Positions 52,983 through 62,576 are shown, counted from the first letter of the stretch. The stretch: 64,000 nt of DNA from Streptomyces sp. Ru62 (GCF_002920615.1 NZ_PQSU01000002.1:420963-484962), one strand, 5' to 3'. The notes: generated by a model not told the origin, from the letters alone. Numbers and translations: made by a program.

Positions 52983-55235
52983 GTGACCAACATCCCCGAG
53001 ACCGGTCGGACCCCACGGGTCCAGATCCGGCTCGTCGTCATCCAGATCCTCGTTCTCTCCCTCCTCGGCACGCTCGGCGGCCGGTTGTGGTACCTCCAGA
53101 TCCGGGAGGGCGCCGAGTACCAGAAGGAGGCGTCCGGCAACCACGTCCAGCAGGTCGTCGACCCGGCCGTGCGCGGCGACATCCTGGACGCCCGGGGCGT
53201 CCCCCTCGCGGACAACGAGACCCGCCTGGTGGTCTCCGCCTCCCGCACCGACCTGCTGAAGCAGAAGGACGACGGCAAGGCCGTCCTCACCAAGCTGGCC
53301 GGCGTCCTCGGCATGCGCCCCGAGGAGGTCATGCAGAAGGTCCGGCTGTGCGACGCCAAGACCCCCCAGCCCTGCTGGAACGGCTCGCCCTACCAGCCGA
53401 TCCCGATCACCGACGAGGCCACCGCCAAGCAGGCCCTGCAGATCCGCGAGCGCTCCGAGGACTTCCCCGGCATCACCGCCGAGCCCGAGGCCGTCCGCCG
53501 CTACCCGGGGCCGGGCAAGTCCAACACCGCGCAGGTGCTCGGCTATCTCTCGCCCGTCACCGACGCCGAGATCCAGCAGGCCAAGGACACCGACTCGCCC
53601 TACCTGCGCTCCGACATGGTGGGCCGCTCCGGCCTGGAGCGGACGTACGACAAGGTGCTGCGCGGCAAGGCCGGCGTCACCCGCTACGAGGTCGACAACC
53701 TCGGCCGGGTCATCGGCAAGGCCAAGTCGGATGCGGCGGAGCCCGGTTCGAACCTGGTCACCAGCATCGACTCCCGCGTCCAGCGGGTCGCCGAGTACGA
53801 GCTGGACAAGGCGATGAAGGCCGCCCGCCAGCAGTTCGACAAGATCACCGGCACCAACTACAAGGCGGACTCCGGTGCCGTCGTGGTGATGGAGGCCAAG
53901 ACCGGCCGCATCGTCGCCATGGCCTCGGCGCCGACGTACGACCCGAACGTCTGGGTCGGCGGCATCTCCGCCAAGGACTACAAGGCCCTCACCGGCAAGG
54001 ACTCGGACTACCCCCTGCTCAACCGGGCCATACAGGGTCAGGCCGCCCCCGGCTCGACGTTCAAGGTGGTCTCCACGGCCGCCGCGGTCGAGGCCGGCTA
54101 CGACTTCGACGGCCGCTACCCCTGCACCAGCTCCTACTCGGTCGGCGGCCAGGTCTTCAAGAACTTCGAGGGCGAGAACTTCGGTCCGATCCCGCTGGGC
54201 CGCGCCCTGGAGGTCTCCTGCGACACCGTCTTCTACTACCTGGCCGACAAGGAGTGGAAGAAGGACGGCGGCATCAATCCCAAGAAGGGCCAGCCGAAGG
54301 ACTACTTCTACAAGGCCGCCCACCAGTTCGGCCTCGGCAAGGAGACCGGCATCGACCTGCCCAACGAGGTCACCGGCCGCGTCCCCGACCGCCAGTGGAA
54401 GCAGGCGTACTGGAAGGCGAACAAGGACGCCTGGTGCAAGAGCGGCAAGAAGGACGGCTCCTACGTCGAGAAGATCGCCTACGAGAACTGCCTCGAAGGC
54501 AACAAGATGCGCGAGGGCGACTCGATCAACTACTCCATCGGCCAGGGTGACACCCTCGTCACCCCGATCCAGGAGGCCGTGATCTACGGCGCCGTCGCCA
54601 ACGGCGGCACGATGTACCAGCCGACCATCGGCAAGGCGGTCATCAGCGCCGACGGCAAGACCGTGCGGGAGATCAAGCCGACGAAGCGCGGCAAGCTGCC
54701 CGTCAGCCAGGCCACCCTCCGGGGCATGGACGACGCCTTCGCGGGCGTCATCACCCGCGGCACGGCGGCCTGGAAGTTCGGCGGCTGGCCGCAGGACAAG
54801 ATCCCCCTGCACGCCAAGACCGGTACCGCCGAGGTCTACGGCAAGCAGACCACGTCCTGGCTGGCCACCTACTCCAAGGACTACACGGTGATCATGACGA
54901 TCGCCCAGGCCGGTACGGGTTCCGGCGCCTCCGGTGAGGCCGTGCGCAACATCTACAGCGCGCTCTACGGCGTCCAGGGCGACGGCTCCATCGACAGCAA
55001 GAAGGCGCTGCTGCCCGAGCCGCAGAAGGGCCTGCCGAAGGTCCGCACGGACGGCACCATCGCCGCCCCGAAGGTCACCGGCGACCCGGCGAAGGACGCC
55101 GAGGCCGCGCAGAAGAACAACCCGACCAACGGCGACGACCAGCAGCCCGCGGGTACCACACCCTCGCCCGGTACGGGCAACCGTGACACCCGCAGGCGGT
55201 CTCGCAGGAGGGGAAGCCGGAGGATGCCCTCATGA
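52983..55235 (+). CDS. mrdA: Class B penicillin-binding protein 2 (peptidoglycan transpeptidase)
   Basis: This 750-residue protein has one N-terminal membrane helix (IRLVVIQILVLSLLGTLGG) and a dimerisation/pedestal domain. The transpeptidase motifs are SxxK in APGSTFKVVS, SxD in LEVSCDTVFYYL and KTG in HAKTGTAEVYG. The SxD form matches E. coli PBP2. The C-terminus has an Arg-rich tail after a Gln/Pro/Thr stretch. GTG at 52983 follows GAGGGGGAGAC. Its stop overlaps the rodA start (ATGA), so the transpeptidase and its glycosyltransferase partner are made together. It serves spore-wall growth with MreBCD. Confidence 0.97.
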   Translation: MTNIPETGRTPRVQIRLVVIQILVLSLLGTLGGRLWYLQIREGAEYQKEASGNHVQQVVDPAVRGDILDARGVPLADNETRLVVSASRTDLLKQKDDGKAVLTKLAGVLGMRPEEVMQKVRLCDAKTPQPCWNGSPYQPIPITDEATAKQALQIRERSEDFPGITAEPEAVRRYPGPGKSNTAQVLGYLSPVTDAEIQQAKDTDSPYLRSDMVGRSGLERTYDKVLRGKAGVTRYEVDNLGRVIGKAKSDAAEPGSNLVTSIDSRVQRVAEYELDKAMKAARQQFDKITGTNYKADSGAVVVMEAKTGRIVAMASAPTYDPNVWVGGISAKDYKALTGKDSDYPLLNRAIQGQAAPGSTFKVVSTAAAVEAGYDFDGRYPCTSSYSVGGQVFKNFEGENFGPIPLGRALEVSCDTVFYYLADKEWKKDGGINPKKGQPKDYFYKAAHQFGLGKETGIDLPNEVTGRVPDRQWKQAYWKANKDAWCKSGKKDGSYVEKIAYENCLEGNKMREGDSINYSIGQGDTLVTPIQEAVIYGAVANGGTMYQPTIGKAVISADGKTVREIKPTKRGKLPVSQATLRGMDDAFAGVITRGTAAWKFGGWPQDKIPLHAKTGTAEVYGKQTTSWLATYSKDYTVIMTIAQAGTGSGASGEAVRNIYSALYGVQGDGSIDSKKALLPEPQKGLPKVRTDGTIAAPKVTGDPAKDAEAAQKNNPTNGDDQQPAGTTPSPGTGNRDTRRRSRRRGSRRMPS

Positions 55236-56428
55236 CCGGCGCGAACAGCTTCTCCGTCTCCGGGTACGGCCCCGAGCGGGCCGGCTGGACCAGGATCTTC
55301 GCCCGCGACTCGCTCACCCGCAGGCTGGACTGGCCGATACTGCTCGCGGCCACCGCCCTGTCCCTGCTGGGCTCCCTGCTGGTGTACTCGGCGACCCGCA
55401 ACCGCACCGAGCTCAACCAGGGCGACCCGTACTTCTTCCTGCTCCGGCACCTGATGAACCTCGGCATCGGGATCGCCCTGATGATCGGCACCGTCTGGCT
55501 CGGCCACCGCGCCCTGCGCAACGCCGTGCCGATCCTCTACGGCCTGTCGGTGCTCCTTGCCCTGGTGGTCCTCACCCCGCTCGGCGCCACGATCAACGGC
55601 CAGCGCAACTGGCTGGTGATCGGCGGCTTCTCGCTCCAGCCCGCCGAGTTCCTCAAGGTCTCGATCATCCTGGGCATGGCCATGCTGCTGGCCGCGCGGG
55701 TGGACGCGGGCGACAGGCCGTACCCCGACCACCGGACCGTGTTCCAGTCCCTGTGCCTGGCCGCCGTCCCGATCATGATCCTGCTGCTCATGCCCGACCT
55801 CGGCTCGGTGCTGGCCATGGTGGCGATCATCCTCGGCGTGCTGCTCGCCTCCGGCTCCTCCAACCGCTGGGTCTTCGGTCTGCTCACCGCCGGTGTCATC
55901 GGCTGCATCGCGATCTGGCAGCTGCACATCCTGGACGAGTACCAGATCAACCGGTTCGCGGCCTTCGCCAACCCGGACCTGGACCCGGCCGGTGTCGGCT
56001 ACAACACCAACCAGGCCCGCATCGCCATCGGATCCGGCGGACTCACCGGGGCCGGGCTGTTCCACGGCTCGCAGACCACCGGCCAGTTCGTGCCCGAGCA
56101 GCAGACCGACTTCGTGTTCACGGTCGCGGGAGAGGAGCTGGGCTTCGTCGGCGCCGGCTTCATCATCTTCCTGCTCGGTGTCCTCCTGTGGCGCGCCTGC
56201 CGGATAGCGCGTGACTCGACCGAGCTGTACGGGACGATCGTCGCCGCCGGGATCGTGGCCTGGTTCGCCTTCCAGTCCTTCGAGAACATCGGCATGACCC
56301 TCGGCATCATGCCGGTCACCGGTCTGCCCCTGCCCTTCGTGTCGTACGGCGGCTCCTCCATGTTCGCGGTGTGGGTCGCGGTGGGACTCTTGCAGTCGAT
56401 CAAGGTGCAACGGCCCATGTCGGCGTAG
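55232..56428 (+). CDS. rodA: SEDS-family peptidoglycan glycosyltransferase RodA
   Basis: This 398-residue SEDS membrane protein has about ten helices that polymerise lipid II with PBP2. Recognisable parts are GATINGQRNWLVIGGFSLQPAEFLK, LLLMPDLGSVLAMVA, the extracellular loop with EQQTDFVFTVAGEELGF, and the C-terminal PVTGLPLPFVSYGGSSM. In S. coelicolor the homologue in this position is called sfr. ATG at 55232 overlaps the mrdA stop by 4 bases, implying translational coupling. Its stop is 49 bases before the CYTH-CHAD gene. Confidence 0.97.
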   Translation: MTGANSFSVSGYGPERAGWTRIFARDSLTRRLDWPILLAATALSLLGSLLVYSATRNRTELNQGDPYFFLLRHLMNLGIGIALMIGTVWLGHRALRNAVPILYGLSVLLALVVLTPLGATINGQRNWLVIGGFSLQPAEFLKVSIILGMAMLLAARVDAGDRPYPDHRTVFQSLCLAAVPIMILLLMPDLGSVLAMVAIILGVLLASGSSNRWVFGLLTAGVIGCIAIWQLHILDEYQINRFAAFANPDLDPAGVGYNTNQARIAIGSGGLTGAGLFHGSQTTGQFVPEQQTDFVFTVAGEELGFVGAGFIIFLLGVLLWRACRIARDSTELYGTIVAAGIVAWFAFQSFENIGMTLGIMPVTGLPLPFVSYGGSSMFAVWVAVGLLQSIKVQRPMSA

Positions 56429-56477
56429 ACCCCGGCGCCCTCTGCCGTACCGGCGCCCCGGACACTAGATTCGGTGC

Positions 56478-57980
56478 ATGGCGGATGCGAAACGCGAGAT
56501 CGAGCGCAAGTACGAGTCCGAGGACAGCGGGCTGCCGGACCTGACCGGCGTCGGCCCGGTGGCAGCCGTCCTGGACAAGGGCCTGATGGAACTCGACGCC
56601 ACGTACTACGACACCGCCGACGAACGTCTGGCCGCCGCCGCCCTCACCCTGCGCCGCCGCACCGGCGGCGCGGACGCCGGCTGGCACCTGAAGTTCCCGG
56701 TCGCCCCCGGAGTCCGCGACGAGATCCAGGCCCCGCTCTCCGACACCGTCCCCGAGGAGATCGCGGCCCTCGTCCGCTCCCGCGTCCGGGACGCCGAGCT
56801 CGTCCCGCTGGTCCGGCTGCGCTCCGCCCGGGACGTCCGGCACCTCGTCGACACCGAGGGCGCGCTGCTGGCCGAGGCCAGCGTCGACGCCGTGACCGCC
56901 GAGCGGTTGAGCGGCAGGGGCGGGGTCGCCCAGTGGACCGAGATCGAGGTGGAACTGGCCGACGGCGGCGACCCGGCCCTCCTCGACCGGTTGGAGAAGC
57001 GGCTGCGCAAGGCGGGCGTACGGCCGTCCCGGTCGCCGTCGAAGCTGGCACGTGCCCTGGAACAGACGGCCGGCGGCCGGCGCCGGAAGGAGGCCGGGCC
57101 CCCGCCACCGGTGACCGCCGGTGACCACGTCCTCGCCTACCTCCGCGCCCAGCGGGACGCGCTGGTCGAGCTGGACCCCGCCGTCCGCCGCGACCTGCCC
57201 GACGCCGTGCACCGGATGCGGGTCGCCACCCGGCGCGCCCGCAGCACCCTGCGCACCTTCGGCGCCCTCCTGGACCGCACCGTCACCGACCCCGTCGGCA
57301 CCGAGCTGAAGTGGCTCGCCGGCGAACTGGGCGTCGAACGCGACCAGGAGGTGCTGGCCGACCGCCTGACCACCGCCCTCGACGCGCTCCCGGCCGCCCT
57401 GATCACCGGCCCCGTCCCCGAGCGGCTGACCGCCTGGTCCCGGGCCCGGCACGGCGGCGCCCACGCCCACCTCGGCGGCGTGCTGGACTCCCGCCGCTAT
57501 CTGGCCCTGCTGGACGCCCTGGACGCCCTGCTCACGGACCCGCCGCTGCGCAAGGCGGCCGGCCGGAAGCCGGGGAAGGCCCTCGCCAAGGCCGTGGGCA
57601 AGAACGAGAAGAAGCTGACCGAGGTCGTGGAGCACGCGCTGGCCCTGCCGCCGGGACAGGACCGCGACCTCGCCCTCCACGAGGCCCGCAAGAAGGCCAA
57701 GCGCACCCGCTACGCCGCCGAGGCCGCCACCGAGGCGCTCGGCGCCCCCGCCCGCACCCTGACCAAGGCCATGAAGTCCCTGACCACCCTCCTGGGCGAC
57801 CACCAGGACAGCGTCATGGCCCGCCGCACCCTCCGCGAGCTCGCGGCGGTGGCGCACGCGGCGGGGGAGAGCGCGTTCACCTACGGGGTGCTGTACGGCA
57901 GGGAGGAGGCGCGGGCGGCGGCGACCGAGGCGGAGCTGCCCGGACGCTGGAAGGAGATCAGGTCCGGGGCGGATCGCTGA
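56478..57980 (+). CDS. CYTH and CHAD domain protein
   Basis: In this 500-residue protein, residues 1-200 form a CYTH triphosphate tunnel domain, with the ExExK signature in REIERKYE, RRRTGG and a terminal KLARAL. Residues 215-500 form a CHAD helical bundle with conserved His/Arg/Lys (AVHRMRVATRRARSTLRTF, LHEARKKAKRTRYAAEA, LGDHQDSVMARRTL). CYTH hydrolyses triphosphates including inorganic triphosphate. CHAD binds polyphosphate, so a polyphosphate-linked role is likely. ATG at 56478 has no clear ribosome-binding site. It lies between rodA and the radical-SAM gene. Confidence 0.95.
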   Translation: MADAKREIERKYESEDSGLPDLTGVGPVAAVLDKGLMELDATYYDTADERLAAAALTLRRRTGGADAGWHLKFPVAPGVRDEIQAPLSDTVPEEIAALVRSRVRDAELVPLVRLRSARDVRHLVDTEGALLAEASVDAVTAERLSGRGGVAQWTEIEVELADGGDPALLDRLEKRLRKAGVRPSRSPSKLARALEQTAGGRRRKEAGPPPPVTAGDHVLAYLRAQRDALVELDPAVRRDLPDAVHRMRVATRRARSTLRTFGALLDRTVTDPVGTELKWLAGELGVERDQEVLADRLTTALDALPAALITGPVPERLTAWSRARHGGAHAHLGGVLDSRRYLALLDALDALLTDPPLRKAAGRKPGKALAKAVGKNEKKLTEVVEHALALPPGQDRDLALHEARKKAKRTRYAAEAATEALGAPARTLTKAMKSLTTLLGDHQDSVMARRTLRELAAVAHAAGESAFTYGVLYGREEARAAATEAELPGRWKEIRSGADR

Positions 57981-58050
57981 GCGTTCGGGGGAGGCCGCCG
58001 GGCGGGTTAGGCTTGATGGTCCCCCCTGTCAGCTCATGAAGGTTCGCGAG

Positions 58051-60012
58051 ATGCCTGTCGAGTCGGTTTTCCCGCAGCTCGAAGCTCTGCTCCCGCACGT
58101 GCAGAAGCCGATCCAGTACGTCGGCGGAGAGCTCAATTCCACGGTCAAGCCGTGGGACGAGTGCGACGTCCGCTGGGCGCTCATGTACCCGGACGCCTAC
58201 GAGGTCGGTCTGCCCAACCAGGGCGTCATGATCCTCTACGAGGTCCTCAACGAGCAGGAGGGGATCCTCGCCGAGCGCACCTACAGCGTCTGGCCGGACC
58301 TGGAGGAGCTCATGCGGGAGCACGGCGTCCCGCAGTTCACGGTGGACAGCCACCGCCCGGTGAAGGCCTTCGACGTGTTCGGCCTCAGCTTCTCCACGGA
58401 GCTGGGCTACACGAACATGCTCACCGCGCTGGACCTGGCCGGCATCCCGCTGGAGTCCAAGGACCGCACGATCGACGACCCGATCGTCCTGGCCGGCGGC
58501 CACGCCGCCTTCAACCCGGAGCCGATCGCCGACTTCATCGACGCGGCGGTCATCGGCGACGGCGAGCAGGCCGTGCTGGACATGACCCGGATCATCCGCG
58601 AGTGGAAGGCCGAGGGCCGCCCCGGTGGCCGCGAGGAGGTCCTCTTCCGTCTCGCGAAGACCGGCGGGGTCTACGTACCGGCGTTCTACGACGTCGAGTA
58701 CCTCCCCGACGGCCGTATCGCCCGCGTGGTCCCGAACAAGTCGGGCGTCCCGTGGCGTGTGTCCAAGCACACGGTCATGGACCTGGACGAGTGGCCGTAC
58801 CCCAAGCAGCCGCTGGTCCCCCTGGCCGAGACGGTCCACGAGCGGATGTCGGTCGAGATCTTCCGCGGCTGCACCCGCGGCTGCCGCTTCTGCCAGGCGG
58901 GCATGATCACCCGCCCGGTGCGCGAGCGCTCCATCACGGGCATCGGCGAGATGGTCGACAAGGGCCTCAAGGCGACCGGCTTCGAGGAGGTCGGCCTGCT
59001 GTCGCTGTCGTCGGCCGACCACTCGGAGATCGGCGACATCGCCAAGGGCCTCGCCGACCGCTACGAGGACGACAAGATCGGCCTGTCCCTCCCCTCCACC
59101 CGTGTCGACGCCTTCAACATCGACCTGGCGAACGAGCTGACCCGCAACGGCCGCCGCTCGGGTCTGACCTTCGCCCCGGAGGGCGGCTCGGAGCGCATCC
59201 GCAAGGTCATCAACAAGATGGTCTCGGAGGAGGACCTGATCCGTACGGTCGCCACGGCCTACGGCAACGGCTGGCGCCAGGTGAAGCTGTACTTCATGTG
59301 CGGCCTGCCGACGGAGACCGACGACGACGTCCTCCAGATCGCCGACATGGCGACCCGCGTCATCCAGAAGGGCCGCGAGGTCTCGGGCTCGAACGACATC
59401 CGCTGCACGGTCTCGATCGGCGGTTTCGTCCCGAAGCCCCACACCCCCTTCCAGTGGGCCCCGCAGCTCTCCGCCGAGGAGACGGACGAGCGCCTCGCGA
59501 AGCTCCGCGACAAGATCCGCGCCGACAAGAAGTACGGCCGCTCCATCGGCTTCCGCTACCACGACGGCAAGCCCGGCATCGTGGAGGGCCTGCTCTCCCG
59601 CGGCGACCGCCGCATCGGCGCGGTCATCCGCGCGGTGTACGACGACGGCGGCCGCTTCGACGGCTGGCGCGAGCACTTCTCCTACGACCGCTGGATGCGG
59701 TGCGCCGACAAGGCCCTCGCCCCCTACGGCGTGGACGTCGACTGGTACACCACCCGCGAGCGCAGCTACGAGGAGGTCCTGCCCTGGGACCACCTCGACT
59801 CCGGTCTGGACAAGGACTGGCTCTGGGAGGACTGGCAGGACGCCCTCGACGAGACGGAGGTCGAGGACTGCCGCTGGACCCCGTGCTTCGACTGCGGCGT
59901 CTGCCCGCAGATGGACACCCACATCCAGATCGGCCCGACCGGCAAGAAGCTGCTCCCCCTGACGGTGAAGAACGCGGGTCCGACGCCGGCCGCGAGCGGT
60001 CACACGCACTGA
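58051..60012 (+). CDS. B12-binding-type radical SAM protein (TIGR03960 family)
   Basis: In this 653-residue protein, the N-terminal 220 residues form a B12-binding-like domain (MYPDAYEVGLPNQGVMILYE, GLSFSTELGYTNML). The radical-SAM cluster motif follows (FRGCTRGCRFCQAG, CxxxCxxC) with GGSERIRKVINK later in the barrel. The C-terminal end has a Cys cluster DCRWTPCFDCGVCPQMD that could hold another iron-sulfur centre. The partner DUF2344/TIGR03936 gene lies at 62577. The pair is conserved next to rne/rng in many bacteria; the reaction is unknown. ATG at 58051 with AAGG 8 bases upstream is preferred over ATG at 58036. Confidence 0.94.
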   Translation: MPVESVFPQLEALLPHVQKPIQYVGGELNSTVKPWDECDVRWALMYPDAYEVGLPNQGVMILYEVLNEQEGILAERTYSVWPDLEELMREHGVPQFTVDSHRPVKAFDVFGLSFSTELGYTNMLTALDLAGIPLESKDRTIDDPIVLAGGHAAFNPEPIADFIDAAVIGDGEQAVLDMTRIIREWKAEGRPGGREEVLFRLAKTGGVYVPAFYDVEYLPDGRIARVVPNKSGVPWRVSKHTVMDLDEWPYPKQPLVPLAETVHERMSVEIFRGCTRGCRFCQAGMITRPVRERSITGIGEMVDKGLKATGFEEVGLLSLSSADHSEIGDIAKGLADRYEDDKIGLSLPSTRVDAFNIDLANELTRNGRRSGLTFAPEGGSERIRKVINKMVSEEDLIRTVATAYGNGWRQVKLYFMCGLPTETDDDVLQIADMATRVIQKGREVSGSNDIRCTVSIGGFVPKPHTPFQWAPQLSAEETDERLAKLRDKIRADKKYGRSIGFRYHDGKPGIVEGLLSRGDRRIGAVIRAVYDDGGRFDGWREHFSYDRWMRCADKALAPYGVDVDWYTTRERSYEEVLPWDHLDSGLDKDWLWEDWQDALDETEVEDCRWTPCFDCGVCPQMDTHIQIGPTGKKLLPLTVKNAGPTPAASGHTH

Positions 60013-60089
60013 CGCCAACGGGGTCGAGCCGCTCCGCGTGGCGCGTCAAGTAGCCCTGGGACGCGGGGCGCTGACCGTCGGACGTGGTC

Positions 60090-60142
60090 GACAGGGCGGT
60101 CGGGAAGGGGAGTTCGCCCCTGTTCCCGGCCGCCCTGTGTCG
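60090..60142 (+). terminator. Terminator after the radical-SAM gene
   Basis: CAGGGCGGTCGGGAA (60092-60106) pairs with TTCCCGGCCGCCCTG (60123-60137) through one G-U pair. An inner GGGG/CCCC stem has a two-base bulge. It is a strong hairpin 80 bases after the stop. Confidence 0.8.
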
Positions 60143-60204
60143 GATGGTGGACCTTACATGTGCGGTTGTGTGGTTGACGGGCGGGAACTACTCCCGCCCG
60201 CCCG

Positions 60205-60447
60205 TCAGTTGCAGAAGTTGAGGATGGGGAGGAGGCCGTTGCCGCACTGGAACTCGTCGCCGTCCCCACCGCCGCCGTGGCCGCCGTAGGCGGGGGTGGC
60301 GGTGGCGACGTGCGCGGCGGGTGTCGCGGCGACGGCGGACGTGGCGGTCGCCACTCCCGCCGCACAGGCGATGCCCACTGCGGCGCTCACCACGAAGAGT
60401 CGCGAGATACGGGAAACGGCCTTCTTGGAGTGAGGTGTTGTGTTCAT
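60205..60447 (-). CDS. Small secreted protein with C-terminal cysteine pair
   Basis: This 80-residue precursor has a basic start, signal helix (RLFVVSAAVGIACAAGVATA) and likely cleavage after SAVA-A, leaving about 40 residues. The mature part is Gly/His-rich (YGGHGGGGDGDE) and ends FQCGNGLLPILNFCN, two cysteines 11 residues apart. The CGN opening and hydrophobic run recall chaplins, but the spacing is shorter and the chaplin consensus is not met. ATG at 60447 follows GGTGAG. It stands alone on the minus strand between radical-SAM and membrane genes. Function unknown. Confidence 0.72.
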   Translation of the reverse strand: MNTTPHSKKAVSRISRLFVVSAAVGIACAAGVATATSAVAATPAAHVATATPAYGGHGGGGDGDEFQCGNGLLPILNFCN

Positions 60448-60822
60448 GGACTCACCATGCACACCCCCGCGACCGGTTGCTCGCCGAGCGCATCCGAGCG
60501 GGTGAGCGCCCCTCCGGAGGGCGGATCAGGATGCGTTTTCCCGGGACACGCAGGCCTCGGCTGACCGCTCTTGAGCGGTGTGCGACGTGTCAACCAGCCT
60601 GCTCGTGGGCCGAGTTGTCCGGGCGCCGGGACGGAGCGAGTCCAGCGCGACGGAATCTCGTGATCGCACCGAACGGGATGTTGCGGATGCCCTCCGCCGT
60701 CCGGACCACATGCTCGCGCCAGGGGTCCTCCGCCGGGACCGCACGGCGGGCGGAGGGCGGCATCCCGGCGGCACGATAGGGGGAGGACGGGGGCGGCCGC
60801 GCCAATCGACGGGAGGCTTCCC
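60448..60822. other. 375-base region between divergent small genes
   Basis: This contains the upstream regions of the secreted Cys-pair protein (minus) and the membrane protein at 60823 (plus). A 12-base palindrome CCCTCCGGAGGG is present near 60510. No tRNA, small frame with ribosome-binding site or clear promoter pair was identified. Confidence 0.4.
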
Positions 60823-61422
60823 ATGGCCCAGCAGACGGCGACGAAGACCCCGGTCGAGAAGCCCGTCGGCACCGGTGGCGTCTTCTTCTCGTTCGCCCCG
60901 TGGATCATCTTCGGCGTGGTCGCCAGTCCCAGTACCTGGCAGTACGCGGCCCTCGCCGCGCTGATCGCCTCGATCGCCCTGTCGGCACAGGACATGCTGC
61001 ACGGCACACTGCGCGTCCTCGACGTGACCGGCATCGTGTTCTTCGCCGTGCTCTCGGTCCTGGCGCTGGCCCTGGACCGCGGGGAACTCGCCTGGCTGGA
61101 GACGTACGCCCAGGTCATCTCGAACGGGCTGGTGGCCGTCGTGGCGCTCGGCTCGCTGCTCACCGACCCCTTCACCGCGCAGTACGCGAGGGAACGGACA
61201 CCCCGGGAATTCTGGGACTCGCCCGTCTTCCGGCACATCAACCGGGTGCTGACGGTCCTGTGGGGGGTGGCCTTCGCCCTGATGACGGTCTCCACCTGGC
61301 TGGCCGTCCGCCACCCGGCCCAGGACGACTGGTTCAACTGGGTCGTCCCCATCGCCCTGCTGGTCCTGGCCGTGAAGTTCACACAACGCTATCCGGAGTC
61401 CTACAAGGCACGCGTGACCTGA
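60823..61422 (+). CDS. Multi-pass membrane protein of unknown function
   Basis: This 199-residue protein has five to six helices, beginning FFSFAPWIIFGVVA and TWQYAALAALIASIALSA. Between helices lies a conserved-looking loop, LTDPFTAQYARERTPREFWD followed by HINRVLTVLWGVAFAL. The DPFT-YARE-W-N-T-WG pattern resembles a small family of bacterial integral membrane proteins distantly like septation protein A. ATG at 60823 follows GGGAGGC. The next gene starts 37 bases downstream, probably cotranscribed. I cannot assign a function. Confidence 0.78.
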   Translation: MAQQTATKTPVEKPVGTGGVFFSFAPWIIFGVVASPSTWQYAALAALIASIALSAQDMLHGTLRVLDVTGIVFFAVLSVLALALDRGELAWLETYAQVISNGLVAVVALGSLLTDPFTAQYARERTPREFWDSPVFRHINRVLTVLWGVAFALMTVSTWLAVRHPAQDDWFNWVVPIALLVLAVKFTQRYPESYKARVT

Positions 61423-61459
61423 CCGGATCCGAACGGGCGGTCCGCGCGTCTACCCCTGT

Positions 61460-62572
61460 ATGGACCTCCAGAAGCCGCCGCCCGCCTCCCACCAGCCCGA
61501 AGGGTGCCTCGTCGTCGCCGTCCGCCTCCCGGTGCGGATCGTCGTCCTGGTGCTGGTCGTGCCGGTACGGATGGTGTGGGACGCTCTCGTCGTCACCGGG
61601 CGGTTCCTGCGCGACACCGTGTTCAGGCCGCTCGGGCGGGCCCTGCTGTGGGCCGGCCGGGCCCTGTTCGTGTGGCCCTTCGTGGGCCTGTGGCGGTACG
61701 TCCTGGTGCCCGCCGGCAGGGTCCTCGCCTGGCTCGGCACCGTCCTCCTGGTGCTGCCGGCCGTGTGGTCGTACCGCTGCCTCCTCACGCCCGTCGGCCA
61801 CGCCCTCGCCTGGCTGGCGCGCGGGGCCGGAGCCGGGCTCGCGTGGGTGTACGCGCGCCTGCTCACCCCGGCCGGGCACGCGCTGGCCTGGCTGCTGAAG
61901 GGAATCGGCGCGGTACTGGCCGCCCTCGGTGCCGGGGCGTACGCGGCCGTCGCCTGGTTGCTGCGGTACCTGCTCGTCGTACCCGCGCGGTGGCTGTACA
62001 CGTGGGTCCTCGCACCCGTCGGCCGGGCCGTCGCCTGGTGCGCCCGGGGAGCGGGGTGGCTGCTGGGGCTGGTCGTCACCGGGGCCGGCCTGGCCCTGTA
62101 CTGGACCGGCCGCGTCCTGCTCGTGCTGCCCGCGCTCGCGCTGTGGCGCTGGGTGCTCGCACCCGCCGGCCGGTTCCTCGTGGTCGTCGCGCGCGAGGCG
62201 GGGGAGGCCCTCGGACACGCCTGGCGGGTCGCCGGACGGATCTCCCTGGCCGTCGGGCGCGCACTGGGGACCCTCTTCCGGTGGATCTTCGTGAACCCGG
62301 TGCGCCGGGTGTACCGGACCGTCCTCACCCCGGTCGGGCACGTCGTGCGGGACGCCGTCCTGCGGCCCCTCGCTGAGGGCCTGCGCGCGGTGGGCCGGGC
62401 CTCGCGGGAGGCACTGGCCACGGCCCGGGACACCGTGCGGCAGGCCCGCGCGGACGTCCGCCGGATGCTGTTCGGCGAGCCCCGGCAGCCGGTGGTGGTG
62501 GACCGGCGGGAACCCACCGCCCGCGACACACGTACTCTTGGTAGGAGTACGACCGCTCTCACGAAGGACTAG
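61460..62572 (+). CDS. Internally repetitive membrane protein (Pro-x-Gly helical repeats)
   Basis: This 370-residue protein is made largely of recurring units of about 25-40 residues. Each has a loop like LTPVGHALAWL, LTPAGHALAWL, LAPVGRAVAWC or LAPAGRFLVVV between hydrophobic stretches rich in Ala, Leu, Val and Trp. Arg and Trp flank the helices. The last 90 residues are charged and soluble. ATG at 61460 has no strong ribosome-binding site. It ends 4 bases before the likely start of the radical-SAM-associated gene, so the two are coupled. No known family is recognised; composition suggests repeated amphipathic or re-entrant helices. Confidence 0.7.
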   Translation: MDLQKPPPASHQPEGCLVVAVRLPVRIVVLVLVVPVRMVWDALVVTGRFLRDTVFRPLGRALLWAGRALFVWPFVGLWRYVLVPAGRVLAWLGTVLLVLPAVWSYRCLLTPVGHALAWLARGAGAGLAWVYARLLTPAGHALAWLLKGIGAVLAALGAGAYAAVAWLLRYLLVVPARWLYTWVLAPVGRAVAWCARGAGWLLGLVVTGAGLALYWTGRVLLVLPALALWRWVLAPAGRFLVVVAREAGEALGHAWRVAGRISLAVGRALGTLFRWIFVNPVRRVYRTVLTPVGHVVRDAVLRPLAEGLRAVGRASREALATARDTVRQARADVRRMLFGEPRQPVVVDRREPTARDTRTLGRSTTALTKD

Positions 62573-62576
62573 GACA

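Noticed and set aside
60205..60447. Assignment as a chaplin
   Set aside because: The cysteine spacing is 11 rather than about 17-20 residues and the chaplin consensus between cysteines is absent.
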